From contig NZ_CP036262.1 in NCBI RefSeq assembly GCF_007741495.1, positions 992,001-1,056,000 of the forward strand: DNA of 64,000 bases, read 5' to 3'. Position 1 is the first letter of the stretch. Each line of letters opens with the position of its first letter. Shown one piece after another: positions 36,152 through 45,913 of this stretch. Position numbers and translations under genes: made by a program. Below the pieces are notes generated by a model, which was not told the DNA's origin, searched no databases, and saw only the letters and a list, made by a program, of their open reading frames with translations. Source of the stretch: Roseimaritima multifibrata. Lineage in GTDB: Bacteria; Planctomycetota; Planctomycetia; Pirellulales; Pirellulaceae.

Positions 36152-36187
36152 TTTGCTTCGACCAACCTGCTGACCAACGCTGATATT

Positions 36188-37456
36188 TTGAAAACGGATC
36201 GTGAAACACTCAGGCGGTTGGGCCCCTCGGCACTTGCCGACCTTCAGCTGTGCAAATTGAATCGGTTACTGGCAGACGTCTTGCCGCATTCCGAATTTTA
36301 TCAAGCCAAGTACGGCAGGCAGGACTGGCAACTGGAGTCGCTGGACGAGCTGAAATCGATTCCCTTTCTGAAAAAAGGGGAATTGGTCAATCCGCAACCC
36401 GGCCATCCCGCTCGGTTTCATTGTCTTCCTCGGCGGCAATACGTCCGTTTCCATCAAACCAGTGGCACGACCGGGCGGCCAATGCCGGTCTGGGATACGG
36501 CGGCTGACTGGGAGTGGTGGATACGAACATGGCAGTATGTTCTGGATGCTGCCGAGGTGACGCCCGATGACACCGTTGCGATGGCCTTTTCGTTTGGCCC
36601 GTTCATCGGATTCTGGTCGGCAAACGATGCCCTGATCCGTAGACAAGCCTTGGTCGTTCCCGCCGGTGGGATGAGCACGCGGGCTCGATTGCAGTTAATC
36701 ATCCACAGCCAAGCGACTCTGCTGTGTTGTACGCCGACTTACGCGCTGCACTTGGCCGAAGTCGCTCGCGAGGACAACTTGGACCTCCGTTCAAGTTCGG
36801 TAACGCGAATCATCGTCGCTGGGGAACCGGGGGGATCGATTCCCGAAGTTCGTCAGCAGATCGAATTGGTCTGGGATGCGCGAGTGATCGATCACAGTGG
36901 GGCCAGTGAGCTGGGCCCGTGGGGCGTCGGAGCGACGGACGGGAGCGGGCTGTTCGTGATTGAATCGGAATTCATTGCCGAATCGTTGGTTCCCGGTACC
37001 GACCAACCGGCCGCCGATGGAGAACTGGGGGAATTGATTTTGACTGGATTGGGGCGAGTCGGTGGTCCTGCAATCCGGTTTCGCACCGGGGATTTGGTGC
37101 GAGCGACTCGTCAGCACGATCACGATTGTCGTTTTCTGTTCCTTCCTGGAGGCGTTTTGGGGCGAGCCGACGACATGTTGGTGATTCGTGGGGTTAATGT
37201 TTTCCCCAGTGGAGTCGAATCGGTGGTTCGCTCGATCGACGGGCTGGGGGAATTTCGGATGATCGCCACACGGGTTGCCGCGATGGACCAGTTGGAAGTT
37301 GAAGTGGAGGGGGATACTGCAGCGGCGACGGAATTGGGTAAAGTACTTCAAGTGCGTCTAGGGTTGCGGATCCCGGTTCGCTCCGTCCCCCACCAGTCGT
37401 TGCCTCGTAGTGAAGCAAAATCGCGACGACTTGATGACCGCCGCTTCCTTCCTTAA
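36188..37456 (+). CDS. Phenylacetate-CoA ligase (PaaK)-like AMP-forming enzyme
   Basis: The TTG at 36188 gives 422 aa and starts with KTDRETLRRLG, close to PaaK N-termini. The adenylate motif FHQTSGTTGRPMPVW is intact, as are IIVAGEPGG, DHSGASELGPWG and RFRTGDLVRA. The C-terminal domain has GRADDMLVIRGVNVFPSGVE, typical of PaaK-family ligases. It would activate an aryl or acyl acid with ATP and CoA. No phenylacetate pathway gene is nearby, so the substrate is open. A DUF971 gene follows 20 bp downstream. Confidence 0.88.
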   Translation: MKTDRETLRRLGPSALADLQLCKLNRLLADVLPHSEFYQAKYGRQDWQLESLDELKSIPFLKKGELVNPQPGHPARFHCLPRRQYVRFHQTSGTTGRPMPVWDTAADWEWWIRTWQYVLDAAEVTPDDTVAMAFSFGPFIGFWSANDALIRRQALVVPAGGMSTRARLQLIIHSQATLLCCTPTYALHLAEVAREDNLDLRSSSVTRIIVAGEPGGSIPEVRQQIELVWDARVIDHSGASELGPWGVGATDGSGLFVIESEFIAESLVPGTDQPAADGELGELILTGLGRVGGPAIRFRTGDLVRATRQHDHDCRFLFLPGGVLGRADDMLVIRGVNVFPSGVESVVRSIDGLGEFRMIATRVAAMDQLEVEVEGDTAAATELGKVLQVRLGLRIPVRSVPHQSLPRSEAKSRRLDDRRFLP

Positions 37457-37476
37457 ACCGATTTTCGACCGCCCTT

Positions 37477-37809
37477 ATGAGTAATTCTGGTATCGTCCAT
37501 CCGACTTCGATTGAACGTCTTGGCAGTGATCAAATCGCGATCCTGTGGAGTGACGGGTCACGCACCGAGCCGACCATACAGCAACTTCGCAGAGCCTGTC
37601 CCTGTGCAACGTGTCGAGAGAAGAAGAAGGCTGCCGATAAGCCACCAGAGCCGTCGAAACCGATTGGTTTGCCCGTGCTAAAAGCGGAAGAGGCTCAGTC
37701 GCTGCAGATCACCGCGATGCGTCCCGCTGGGCAGTACGCCTACAACATTCAGTTCAGCGACGGCCACCACAGCGGGCTGTTCCCATTCGAATTGTTGCGT
37801 TCGATATAG
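37477..37809 (+). CDS. DUF971-domain protein
   Basis: The 110-residue product matches the small DUF971 family: CPCATCREKKKAA, then RPAGQYAYNIQFSDGHHSG and a C-terminal LFPFELLRSI. Homologues occur beside Mrp/NBP35-type proteins and hydroxylases, and their role is unknown, perhaps metal or Fe-S handling. It is the second gene after the PaaK-like ligase (20-bp gap). Confidence 0.88.
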   Translation: MSNSGIVHPTSIERLGSDQIAILWSDGSRTEPTIQQLRRACPCATCREKKKAADKPPEPSKPIGLPVLKAEEAQSLQITAMRPAGQYAYNIQFSDGHHSGLFPFELLRSI

Positions 37810-37839
37810 AGAAGCGGTGAGAGCCTGAATCCAAATTCT

Positions 37840-38140
37840 TAGCGGCAGGGCGCGAGCCCTCCGGCCCGTGGATAGGATCGGCTTCTCGCAGATTTGCTGG
37901 TCTCATGGTCCACTAGCCCGGAGGGCGACAGATACTTGCCGGTGGTGTAAACCACCGGGCCAGTCAGCAGTACAGGAAAGCCCGGAGGGCGACAGATGAC
38001 ACACCGTAAAGTGGCGTCGGCAGAGATTCTGTCGCCCTCCGGGCTAGCCAAGGCCTTAAAGACAGACCGGCGGCTGACGCCGCCGGCAAGTATCTGTCGC
38101 CCTCCGGGCTAGCCAAGTATTGCACACATCGAAGTGCCAA
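37840..38140. repeat. Repeat-rich spacer with inverted GGAGGGCGACAG motifs
   Basis: The stretch holds copies of the motif AGCCCGGAGGGCGACAGAT (for example at 37916 and 37979) and the reverse complement ATCTGTCGCCCTCCGGGCT (38092 and, with a mismatch, 38028). One CGGCAGGGCGCGAGCCCTCC copy at 37841 links it to the 75-bp array that follows. It lies between the DUF971 gene and metH and encodes no supported protein. Confidence 0.75.
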
Positions 38141-38190
38141 GCATTGAAATGCACTGGAGGATCAAGGCCTTTCTTTCTTAGCGGCAGGGC

Positions 38191-38490
38191 GCGAGCCCTC
38201 CGGCCCGAGCGTAGGGATGCGAAACAGGCCGGACGGCTCGCGCCGTTCCGCTAAGAGTGGGCGCCGCGAGCCCTCCGGCCCGAGTGTAGGGATGCGCAAC
38301 AGGCCGGACGGCTCGCGCCGTTCCGCTAAGAAGGGACGCCGCGAGCCCTCCGGCCCGAGTGTAGGGATGCGCAACTGGCCGGACGGCTCGCGCCGTTCCG
38401 CTAAGAAGGGGCGCCGCGAGCCCTCCGGCCCGAGAGTAGGATCGCGCACCATGCCGGACGGCTTGCGACGTTCCGCTAAGAAGGGGGGGG
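38191..38490. repeat. 75-bp tandem repeat, four copies
   Basis: GCGAGCCCTCCGGCCCGAG recurs at 38191, 38266, 38341 and 38416, with a period of exactly 75 bp. The units also contain GCCGGACGGCTCGCGCCGTT and CGCTAAGA. The last copy is more diverged and ends in a run of G (38484 on). Long frames on both strands here translate as imperfect repeats and are not genes. Confidence 0.93.
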
Positions 38491-38547
38491 GGGCGTATAT
38501 TCAGCGCCCTTCGGCCTGTCGACAGGATCGCTTAATGGGGAGACCGA

Positions 38548-41500
38548 TCAGTCGGGGTCGTAGGCTAGGTTGGGAGCTAGCCAGCGTTCCATATCCCTTA
38601 ATTTCCAGCCTTTGCGTTTCGCGTAGTCTTGGACTTGGTCCCTGGTGATTCGATCAACGGTGAAGTATTTCGCTTGCGGGTGGGCGAAATACAGTCCGCT
38701 GACGCTGGCACCTGGCGTCATCGCATACGATTCGGTTAATTGAACGTGTGCTTGGTTTTCGGCGTCCAGTAATTCGAACAGCGTGCTCTTCTCGGTGTGG
38801 TCGGGGCATGCTGGGTAACCGGCTGCCGGTCGAATGCCACGGTACGATTCGGCGATCAAATCGTCTTTGCTGAAGTTCTCCTCTTTTCCAAAAGCCCATT
38901 CGTTGCGGGCTTTCTCGTGCAACAGTTCCGCAAAGGCTTCGGCCAGGCGATCGGCGACGGCTTGCACCATGATCGCCGTGTAATCGTCTTGTTTGGCTCG
39001 ATACGTTTCTGCCAGTTCGTCGGCTCCCAGTCCCGCAGTGACCGCAAACGCACCGAGGTAATCCTTGCGTCCCGAATCAACCGGAGCAATGTAATCGGCA
39101 AGCGATCGATAATCGTCTTGCCCTTTGCGTTCCCATTGTTGGCGAAGGAAATGGAATCGAGTTCGCTCTTCAGTCCGTTGATCATCGGTGTACAGGATGA
39201 CCGAATCGCCGTCGCTGGCGACCGGGAAGAATCCGTAAACCCCACAAGCACGCAAGCTGTTGTTGGCGATCATTTGGTCTAGCAAGCGGTTTCCGTCGTC
39301 GTACAGTTCGCGAGCCTGTGCGCCGTATTTGTCGCTTTCGAATATCTTGGGGTATTTGCCTTTCAGCTCCCAAGTCATGAAGAATGGCGACCAATCGATG
39401 TACTTGCGAAGTTCCTCAAGTGGGTAATCGGTCAGCGTCTTCGTTCCTAAGAATTCTGGCGTGTCGATCCGTACCGATTCCCAGTCCGTTTCAAACTTTT
39501 TCGCAAGCGCTTCTTCGTATGGAATGAGGGTCTGGCGCCGGTCACGGAAACTTGCAACCAGTTGTTCTTGCTGCTTGTTGTTTTCCTTGATGAAAGCATC
39601 TCGGTTGTCTTTGTTAAGCAGTTTTTCGACGACTCCGACACCTCGGCTGGCATCCAAAACATGGACGACCGGGAAATCGTAGCGTGGAGCGATCCGGACG
39701 GCCGTATGCTTGGCGCTGGTGGTTGCTCCGCCGATCAACAGGGGTGTCGACATTCCCAAGCGTTTCATCTCGCTGGCGACGTGAGCCATTTCATCCAAGC
39801 TGGGCGTGATCAAGCCGGACAGCCCGACCAAGTCGACCTCTTGTTTCTTCGCTTCTTCGAGGATGCGTTCCGCCGAAACCATGACGCCGAGGTCAATGAC
39901 TTCGTAGTTGTTGCACTGGAGAACAACGCCGACGATGTTTTTGCCGATGTCGTGGACATCCCCTTTCACCGTTGCGATCAAGAACTTGCCACGATGGGAG
40001 TGCATCGCGGTCCCGTTTAATCGCTTTTCTTCTTCCATGAACGGTTCTAAGTAGGCGACAGCCTTTTTCATCACACGAGCGGATTTCACCACCTGTGGTA
40101 GGAACATCTTGCCTTCGCCAAACAGGTCTCCGACAACCTGCATGCCGGCCATCAGGGGGCCTTCGATGACATCCAAGCAGCGCGGTAATTGTTGCCGGGC
40201 TTCTTCGGCGTCTTCGACGACAAACTTGTCGACCCCTTTTAGGAGCGCATGTTTCAGTCGTTCGGAAACGTCGCGTTCCCGCCAGCTAAGGTCTTCGGCT
40301 GATTTTTTCTTGCCGCTTCCTTTGACCGTTTCTGCAAAATCGAGCATGCGATCGGTTGCGTCTTCGCGCCGGTTCAGCAGCACATCTTCGACATGTTCCA
40401 GCAGGTCTTTGGGGATTTCTTCATAGACCTCTAACTGACCCGCGTTGACGATCCCCATGTCCAGTCCCGCCTTGACGGCGTGGTAAAGGAACGCGCTGTG
40501 CATGGCTTCGCGGACAGGATCGTTGCCGCGGAAGCTGAAGCTGATATTGCTAACGCCACCACTGGTTTTTACGCCGGGGCAGACTTTTTTGATTTCGCGA
40601 ACGGCTTCGATGAAATCGATCGCGTAGTTGTTGTGTTCTGACATCCCGGTAGCGACCGTCAGGATGTTCGGGTCAAAAATGATGTCCTCTGGCGGGAACT
40701 GGACTTCATTGACAAGCAGGTCGTAGGCTCGCTTGCAGATGGCCACTTTGTGATCTTTTTCAGCCGCTTGACCTTGTTCGTCAAAAGCCATCACGACGGT
40801 AGCGGCCCCGTACTGGCGGATCAGTCGAGCTCGTTCGAGGAACTTTTCCTCTCCGTCTTTTAGGGAGATCGAATTAACGATTGCCTTTCCTTGGACGTTT
40901 TGTAGACCGGCTTCGATGACTTCCCATTTGCTGCTGTCGATCATGAGTGGGACGGCCGCAACCACTTCGTCACCGGCGATCAGGCGCAGGAACCGAGTCA
41001 TTGCTTCGACGCCGTCCAGCAGTCCATCGTCGAAGTTCAGGTCGATGACGGCCGCTCCGTTGAGGACCTGTTCTCGAGCCACTTCGACCGCTTCGTCGTA
41101 CTTGTCGCCTCGGATCAATCGTGCGAACGCCCGGCTGCCGGTGACGTTGGTCCGTTCCCCGATCATCGTGAAGGGGACTTCGGGACGCATGGCGAAGGGC
41201 AGCTGGCCGGACAATCGCGTGTAGACCGGTTGGTCGGCATCTTGGCGAGGGCGGATGTTTTTAACCGCGGCATCAATTTCTCGAATGTGATCGGGAGTCG
41301 TACCACAGCAGCCACCGACGATGTTCAGCCATTGATTGGAGGCAAAATCGGCAATCATTTCGCCCATCGCTTTTGGCCCCAGGTCGTAGGCGCCCATTTC
41401 GTTGGGGAGCCCCGCATTGGGGTGGCAGCTGACCGGAACGGGCGAGACCTTTGCTAGCTCTTCAAGGTGAGGACGCATGATGTCGGGGCCGAGGGCGCAG

Positions 41501-42249
41501 TTCATGCCGATCGACAGTAGCGGGAAGTGGCGGATCGCGGTCACGAACGCTTCGACGCTCTGTCCGCTGACGAACGTTCGGCCGCCACGGTCGAAGGTGC
41601 CACTGGCCATTACCGGAATCCGGCGGCCTCCTCCGTCGTAGTACTGCTGAATCGCAAACAGAAGGGCTTTCAGGTTAAGGGTGTCGATCGCCGTTTCTGG
41701 CAATAGGATATCGACGCCAGCGCCCGCGAGGGCCACGATTTGGCGGTGATAGCTATCGGCCATCTCGTGAAAGGTGACGTCGCGGTGGGCGGCGTCGTCG
41801 ACGTTCGTGCTGATCGCGGTTTGGCGGCTGGTGGGGCCGATCGACCCTGCCACAAAGCGAGGTCGGCTGGGATTTTTTTCGGTGAATTCGTCCGCGGCTT
41901 TTTTGGCACAGGTCACCGCGGCGATGTTGATCTCTTCCACTAATTCGAGTGGAAGGTCAAATTCGATCATCCCGACTGGCGAGGCTCCGAACGAATTGGT
42001 TTCCACGATATCGGCACCCGCGGCGAAATAGGCCCGGTGAATATCGGTGATCTTGTCGGGGTGGGTGAGGCACAGAATGTCGGAAAAACGGTTCAAATCC
42101 TTGTGATGTTCCGCAAATCGTTCGCCGCGAACCGCTTTCTCATCCAGGTTTAGACGCTGGATCATGGTCCCCATCGCGCCATCAAGGATAAGAATGCGTT
42201 CACGTACCAATTCAGGAAGGATCGATTCGGAGTTGCTCGCCTGCAACAT
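38548..42249 (-). CDS. metH: Cobalamin-dependent methionine synthase MetH
   Basis: I use the ATG at 42249 (1,233 aa), since the 36 preceding residues are not MetH-like and this start is followed by [21 protein letters not shown]. Modules are in the usual order: homocysteine domain with the zinc Cys pair in [11 protein letters not shown]; pterin-binding domain; cobalamin domain with [12 protein letters not shown], where the His coordinates the cobalt; and the C-terminal SAM-binding reactivation domain (YSMTPG-like [12 protein letters not shown], near 1,190). It transfers a methyl group from methyltetrahydrofolate to homocysteine. No cobalamin riboswitch signature is seen upstream. Confidence 0.96.
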   Translation of the reverse strand: MLQASNSESILPELVRERILILDGAMGTMIQRLNLDEKAVRGERFAEHHKDLNRFSDILCLTHPDKITDIHRAYFAAGADIVETNSFGASPVGMIEFDLPLELVEEINIAAVTCAKKAADEFTEKNPSRPRFVAGSIGPTSRQTAISTNVDDAAHRDVTFHEMADSYHRQIVALAGAGVDILLPETAIDTLNLKALLFAIQQYYDGGGRRIPVMASGTFDRGGRTFVSGQSVEAFVTAIRHFPLLSIGMNCALGPDIMRPHLEELAKVSPVPVSCHPNAGLPNEMGAYDLGPKAMGEMIADFASNQWLNIVGGCCGTTPDHIREIDAAVKNIRPRQDADQPVYTRLSGQLPFAMRPEVPFTMIGERTNVTGSRAFARLIRGDKYDEAVEVAREQVLNGAAVIDLNFDDGLLDGVEAMTRFLRLIAGDEVVAAVPLMIDSSKWEVIEAGLQNVQGKAIVNSISLKDGEEKFLERARLIRQYGAATVVMAFDEQGQAAEKDHKVAICKRAYDLLVNEVQFPPEDIIFDPNILTVATGMSEHNNYAIDFIEAVREIKKVCPGVKTSGGVSNISFSFRGNDPVREAMHSAFLYHAVKAGLDMGIVNAGQLEVYEEIPKDLLEHVEDVLLNRREDATDRMLDFAETVKGSGKKKSAEDLSWRERDVSERLKHALLKGVDKFVVEDAEEARQQLPRCLDVIEGPLMAGMQVVGDLFGEGKMFLPQVVKSARVMKKAVAYLEPFMEEEKRLNGTAMHSHRGKFLIATVKGDVHDIGKNIVGVVLQCNNYEVIDLGVMVSAERILEEAKKQEVDLVGLSGLITPSLDEMAHVASEMKRLGMSTPLLIGGATTSAKHTAVRIAPRYDFPVVHVLDASRGVGVVEKLLNKDNRDAFIKENNKQQEQLVASFRDRRQTLIPYEEALAKKFETDWESVRIDTPEFLGTKTLTDYPLEELRKYIDWSPFFMTWELKGKYPKIFESDKYGAQARELYDDGNRLLDQMIANNSLRACGVYGFFPVASDGDSVILYTDDQRTEERTRFHFLRQQWERKGQDDYRSLADYIAPVDSGRKDYLGAFAVTAGLGADELAETYRAKQDDYTAIMVQAVADRLAEAFAELLHEKARNEWAFGKEENFSKDDLIAESYRGIRPAAGYPACPDHTEKSTLFELLDAENQAHVQLTESYAMTPGASVSGLYFAHPQAKYFTVDRITRDQVQDYAKRKGWKLRDMERWLAPNLAYDPD

Positions 42250-42413
42250 TTTTCTTATACCAAAATCTAAAGGAGAGCCCGCGGTACGCTGCCGCATCAC
42301 TGCGGGGTACGTGGGTTCGAACGGAAATCGCGAGGAGGGGAAACCAGGAAGGACCATTGTCAGCGGTTCTTGGTTCCTCTCTTTTTAGCCTTTTTGTGGC
42401 GTTTTATCGAGCG

Positions 42414-42515
42414 GTGGCTAAAAGCCATACTTGGTAGTCGATCCATCTTGCCGAATCGGCAAAGTTTCGCTATTCCGCAAAAAGGTAAAGATCGTCAAAG
42501 TTAGTGACGATAACC
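42414..42515 (+). promoter_or_regulatory. Hairpin-rich region between metH and the 42640 gene
   Basis: Between the divergent genes are three stem-loops: TGGCT-AAA-AGCCA at about 42414-42426; TTGCCGA-A-TCGGCAA at 42448-42462; and ATCGTCA-AAGTTAG-TGACGAT at 42491-42511, flanked by GGT and ACC (42484-42486, 42513-42515). The motif CAAAGTT appears in the second and third. This may be an operator, or a structured leader for the plus-strand gene 125 bp downstream. No known riboswitch family is matched. Confidence 0.4.
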
Positions 42516-42639
42516 TAAAGACAAGCCGTTGCCGCGCCACGCAGAAGCTGGGGGTGGGCCGAACGCTAGGAATGGATCCTGCGGCGGCGCCATAAGACCT
42601 CCTAAAATCGGGAACTATTCGTCAAGGACGACTGAATCT

Positions 42640-44142
42640 ATGACACATCCAGGAAATCCAGCCAAATCAGGGCACCCTGGTTTTCAATCGAGCAACCTTT
42701 CGCACGATTCCGTCGGCAGCGATGACCCTCCAGTGCTGTTTCGTCTGCCTGCTTTAAATCAGGCGGCTTCCGCTGCTCCGGCCAGTCCAAAGTCTAGATT
42801 GACAGAGGATACCGGTTCGCCGGCGAATAGTTTTCCTCCTCCGCCTCCGGTTGCCGCTGCGGGTAGCAATTCGTTTCCGCCACCACCGGTTCAGCCTGCA
42901 GTCCCCAACCAAGCTTCGCCTGCGCCGACCGCCAATACTGCGGAACGCGAGTCGCGGAACGCCCATACGCCCGATACGAATCAGCCTGCCGGTCGCTCCT
43001 GGACCGAAAACATGGGAACTCGGTTGGCTGTCATCGCATTGGTCTTGGCTGCTGCGGGAGTCATGTTGTTGATCTCACGCAATGGTGAAGACAAATCCTT
43101 GCAGATCGCTGAAGACGAAACGGATCAATTGCTTGCCGATTTGGGGATCCCTGCGAATGGCGATGCCGGCAATGATGCCGCTCCTGAATTTTCCACGACA
43201 GAAACACCAGACCCCGCAATCGATTTCGATTTCACACCGACCAAGCCCCCTGCGACCGCGCCGCCTGCAGAGCGTGGCGACGTCGATTTGGCTGCCTCGC
43301 CTGCTCAGCGTGCACCTGCTGAACTGCCGGCTTGGGACATCGACACCGCGGCCACCGAAACATCCGGTCCGCTTGGTTCCGGCGATCCAGCGGCACGGAC
43401 CGCGGATGCTCGTGCCGATGATTCTCGTGCCGATTTCGCTACCGATTCAGCCCCTTCCGCGATCAGCGAACCAGCGACGATCAATGAACCTTCCGGTGAC
43501 GAAGGGTTTGAACTGACGGCACCTCGTTCGCCTTATGACTCTCAGACACGCAGCTCGATGCGAGCTCCGGAAACCAATCGATTCGCGACCGCTCCTGAAT
43601 TCCAGCCGTCCGCTGCAACCCAGCCGGCGGCTCCCTCGAACGTTGCACCGCAACCTCAGGATCGGGTTGCGTCGCTTCCTCAGGCGAACGTTGCTCAGCG
43701 CGTCTCCAGCGATACGTTGGGACAGCCTTCCAGCCGTTCGGCTCCGCAGCCAAGCCAGACCGAAACTCCATACGCTGTTTCCGACTGGTCGCAGTATCTG
43801 CCTGCCGAATCAAATCCAGCGGCCGCAGCAAATGTAGCTCAGCAGCCAGGTTCGCCGCAGCAACAGCCGGTAGTGGCTCAGCAACAACCTGGTTACCCAC
43901 AACAACAGCCCGGTTTTTCACAGCAGCAACCTGGATACCCGCAGCAGCCGGGCGGTTACGGCCAACAGGCAGCAGGCGGTTACGGCGAAGTTCCCCACGT
44001 CGCTCAAGCACCTCAGGGCTACGGTCCGGCTCCCGCAGCGGGGGCCACTCAGCCCGGGCAGTATCCATCCAGCCCGTACGGCGGTGCTGGAGGAATGATC
44101 GAAAGTTCGGACGTTCCGGTCAGCCCTTACGACAACCGCTGA
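42640..44142 (+). CDS. Membrane protein with long Pro/Gln-rich arms
   Basis: The ATG at 42640 gives 500 aa; the TTG frame from 42529 adds a run with no support. One transmembrane helix lies at about residues 129-147 (LAVIALVLAAAGVMLLI). The 125 residues before it are Pro/Ser/Ala-rich with PPPPPVAAA stretches; the 350 after are disordered and end in repeats (YPQQQPG, FSQQQPG) resembling prion-like, Gln/Pro/Gly-rich chains. It is the first of three plus-strand genes with a CpsD-like and an ExeA-like protein. It may be a co-polymerase or a tether, but that is speculative. Confidence 0.7.
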   Translation: MTHPGNPAKSGHPGFQSSNLSHDSVGSDDPPVLFRLPALNQAASAAPASPKSRLTEDTGSPANSFPPPPPVAAAGSNSFPPPPVQPAVPNQASPAPTANTAERESRNAHTPDTNQPAGRSWTENMGTRLAVIALVLAAAGVMLLISRNGEDKSLQIAEDETDQLLADLGIPANGDAGNDAAPEFSTTETPDPAIDFDFTPTKPPATAPPAERGDVDLAASPAQRAPAELPAWDIDTAATETSGPLGSGDPAARTADARADDSRADFATDSAPSAISEPATINEPSGDEGFELTAPRSPYDSQTRSSMRAPETNRFATAPEFQPSAATQPAAPSNVAPQPQDRVASLPQANVAQRVSSDTLGQPSSRSAPQPSQTETPYAVSDWSQYLPAESNPAAAANVAQQPGSPQQQPVVAQQQPGYPQQQPGFSQQQPGYPQQPGGYGQQAAGGYGEVPHVAQAPQGYGPAPAAGATQPGQYPSSPYGGAGGMIESSDVPVSPYDNR

Positions 44143-44210
44143 TCCACTGTCACACCAGTCAACACCAACCTTTTTACCGTTGTCCTTTTCGCGCGGACAG
44201 GATCTTTCCC

Positions 44211-45839
44211 ATGAGCAAAATCGACCAAGCATTCGTCAAGGCGTTCGCCAAAGAGCGACCTCGTACGGCGCCTCCAACTCCCGAGTCGATTGCTGCCGAA
44301 ATGGTTGCAATGGGGATGTCTTCTTTTTGGGTAGACCCGTCCAACAACGATTTGCTCCGCAAAGATGAGCCTCAGTCGATTGGTCAAACCTCGACAGGCC
44401 GGCGCCGCGGTTCACGTTCCGTCAAATCAGCACCTCCGGTTTCGCCTCCTGCACAGGCGGCGTCCCCGTCAGCGTCTGACGAACCGTCAAAAGCGGCTCC
44501 GGACGCGTCGGTTTCTAAGCGAATCCGTCCTGACCAGGCGACTGCTTCGACCGAATCCCACAGTATTGAACTGCTTCGGTTTGATCGGGCTCAGATGGAA
44601 ATTTCGCCTGAAAAACTTCTGCGTGCGAGACTGGATGCCAGCTCGTTCCCGGCATTCACCGTCGCTCACGATTCCCTTGAAGATATCGTCCCTGAACGGA
44701 TTTCCGCTGCGGACGCCACGCTTCCAGTTGACACAACCGAAGAAGCCACAACGCATGTTGACGATGCACGCTTTGTGCCGACGACATGGGGGGACCACGC
44801 GCCAGCCCCGGCGACGCCTCAAATCGATCATCCTGAAGTCGCCTCGTCGGCCTCTGCCCCAGCACCCGCAGCGCCCGAAACAGTATCGGCTCCGTTGCCT
44901 GCTGCAGGCCCACTCCGTTTTGACTCGCCACATCCTTCGCGTCCGGCGACTGAAGTAAACTCGAACGCTTATCAAACGGCTGTCGAAGAAGTCGCCGAAA
45001 TCCAATTTGCACCAGCAAGCGAAGAAGCGGATGTAACGCGGCGTGAGATGCCTGCGGTTGAAAAAGCCGTTCCGGTTCAAGAGGCTGTTTCGCCGAACGC
45101 TTTCGCACAGCAAGCAATGGAACAGGCATCTCCCGTTCAATCGCTCCCGTTTCAGGAAGCACCGCTGCCGGTTGAGCAATCATCTGCGTCGGCTCCGAAA
45201 ACCAGCGGCGCGTTCGAAGCTGCCTGGGAAGTCGACGGCTTTGATGCCCCTTCGATCGTCCGGGAATTGATGGTCGCCGGGGATATGGTTAACAATGCCG
45301 GGCAGCCACTGGCGCAAGCTGCAGCCGAGGGGATGCAAGCCGTTTTGGTTTCCAGTCCTCGCCGCGGTGACGGCCGTTCGACACTTGCTATGGCGTTGGC
45401 ACTGTCGGCCGCCGCAACCGGTTGTCGTGTGGCCCTGGTCGATGGAGACTGGGAAAAGCCTTCGCTTGCGGACGATTTTCAGCTGGAACTTGAATTTGGC
45501 TGGCCCGAAGCGATCCGTGGTGGTGTGCCTCTAAGCGAGACCGCCGTTCATGGTGTTGAAGATGGCGTGACGCTCTTTCCGATCGTTCCCGCCGAAAATG
45601 CACCGCAGCCATCGGCGGATGCTCTTCGTCAAACCGTCGATAGCTTGCGACCTCACTTTGATCTGATTTTGGTGGATGGGCCGACCGCCGATACACCGCT
45701 TCAGTACAGCGGTTTCCAGTCGGCGATTGTGATCCACAACCGACAGTCGTATGACTCGGTTGGTTTGAATCACTGCATCCAGCAGCTTCGTTATGCCGGA
45801 ATCGCTCATGTCGGAGTCGCCGAAAACTTTTCGGCGTAA
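44211..45839 (+). CDS. CpsD/Wzc-like P-loop protein with long disordered N-terminus
   Basis: The 542-residue product has a disordered Ala/Pro-rich stretch (about residues 45-340) and a C-terminal MinD/CpsD-type domain (about 350-542). The P-loop reads SSPRRGDGRST at 381-391, where the lysine is R389. The Walker A' element (VALVDGDWEKPSL) and Walker B (LILVDGPTAD) are intact. No C-terminal tyrosine cluster is present, so tyrosine autophosphorylation as in BY-kinases is unlikely. It lies 68 bp after the Pro/Gln-rich membrane protein gene and 74 bp before the ExeA-like gene. A role in polysaccharide or secretion control is inferred from family only. Confidence 0.8.
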   Translation: MSKIDQAFVKAFAKERPRTAPPTPESIAAEMVAMGMSSFWVDPSNNDLLRKDEPQSIGQTSTGRRRGSRSVKSAPPVSPPAQAASPSASDEPSKAAPDASVSKRIRPDQATASTESHSIELLRFDRAQMEISPEKLLRARLDASSFPAFTVAHDSLEDIVPERISAADATLPVDTTEEATTHVDDARFVPTTWGDHAPAPATPQIDHPEVASSASAPAPAAPETVSAPLPAAGPLRFDSPHPSRPATEVNSNAYQTAVEEVAEIQFAPASEEADVTRREMPAVEKAVPVQEAVSPNAFAQQAMEQASPVQSLPFQEAPLPVEQSSASAPKTSGAFEAAWEVDGFDAPSIVRELMVAGDMVNNAGQPLAQAAAEGMQAVLVSSPRRGDGRSTLAMALALSAAATGCRVALVDGDWEKPSLADDFQLELEFGWPEAIRGGVPLSETAVHGVEDGVTLFPIVPAENAPQPSADALRQTVDSLRPHFDLILVDGPTADTPLQYSGFQSAIVIHNRQSYDSVGLNHCIQQLRYAGIAHVGVAENFSA

Positions 45840-45913
45840 CGATCTCCCTCAACCATTGCCGCGATCTTTCTTCCCCCCAAGAAAATAGACCTAATCGTCT
45901 GGAGCCGAAAACG

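Noticed and set aside
38191-38490. Possible coding frame with repeated MRNRPDGSRR-type peptides
   Set aside because: The frames on both strands mirror the 75-bp DNA repeat; there is no ribosome-binding site and no protein-like variation between copies.
42250-42560. Cobalamin or SAM riboswitch upstream of metH
   Set aside because: I found neither the B12-box pattern nor SAM or SAH riboswitch consensus on the minus strand by eye.
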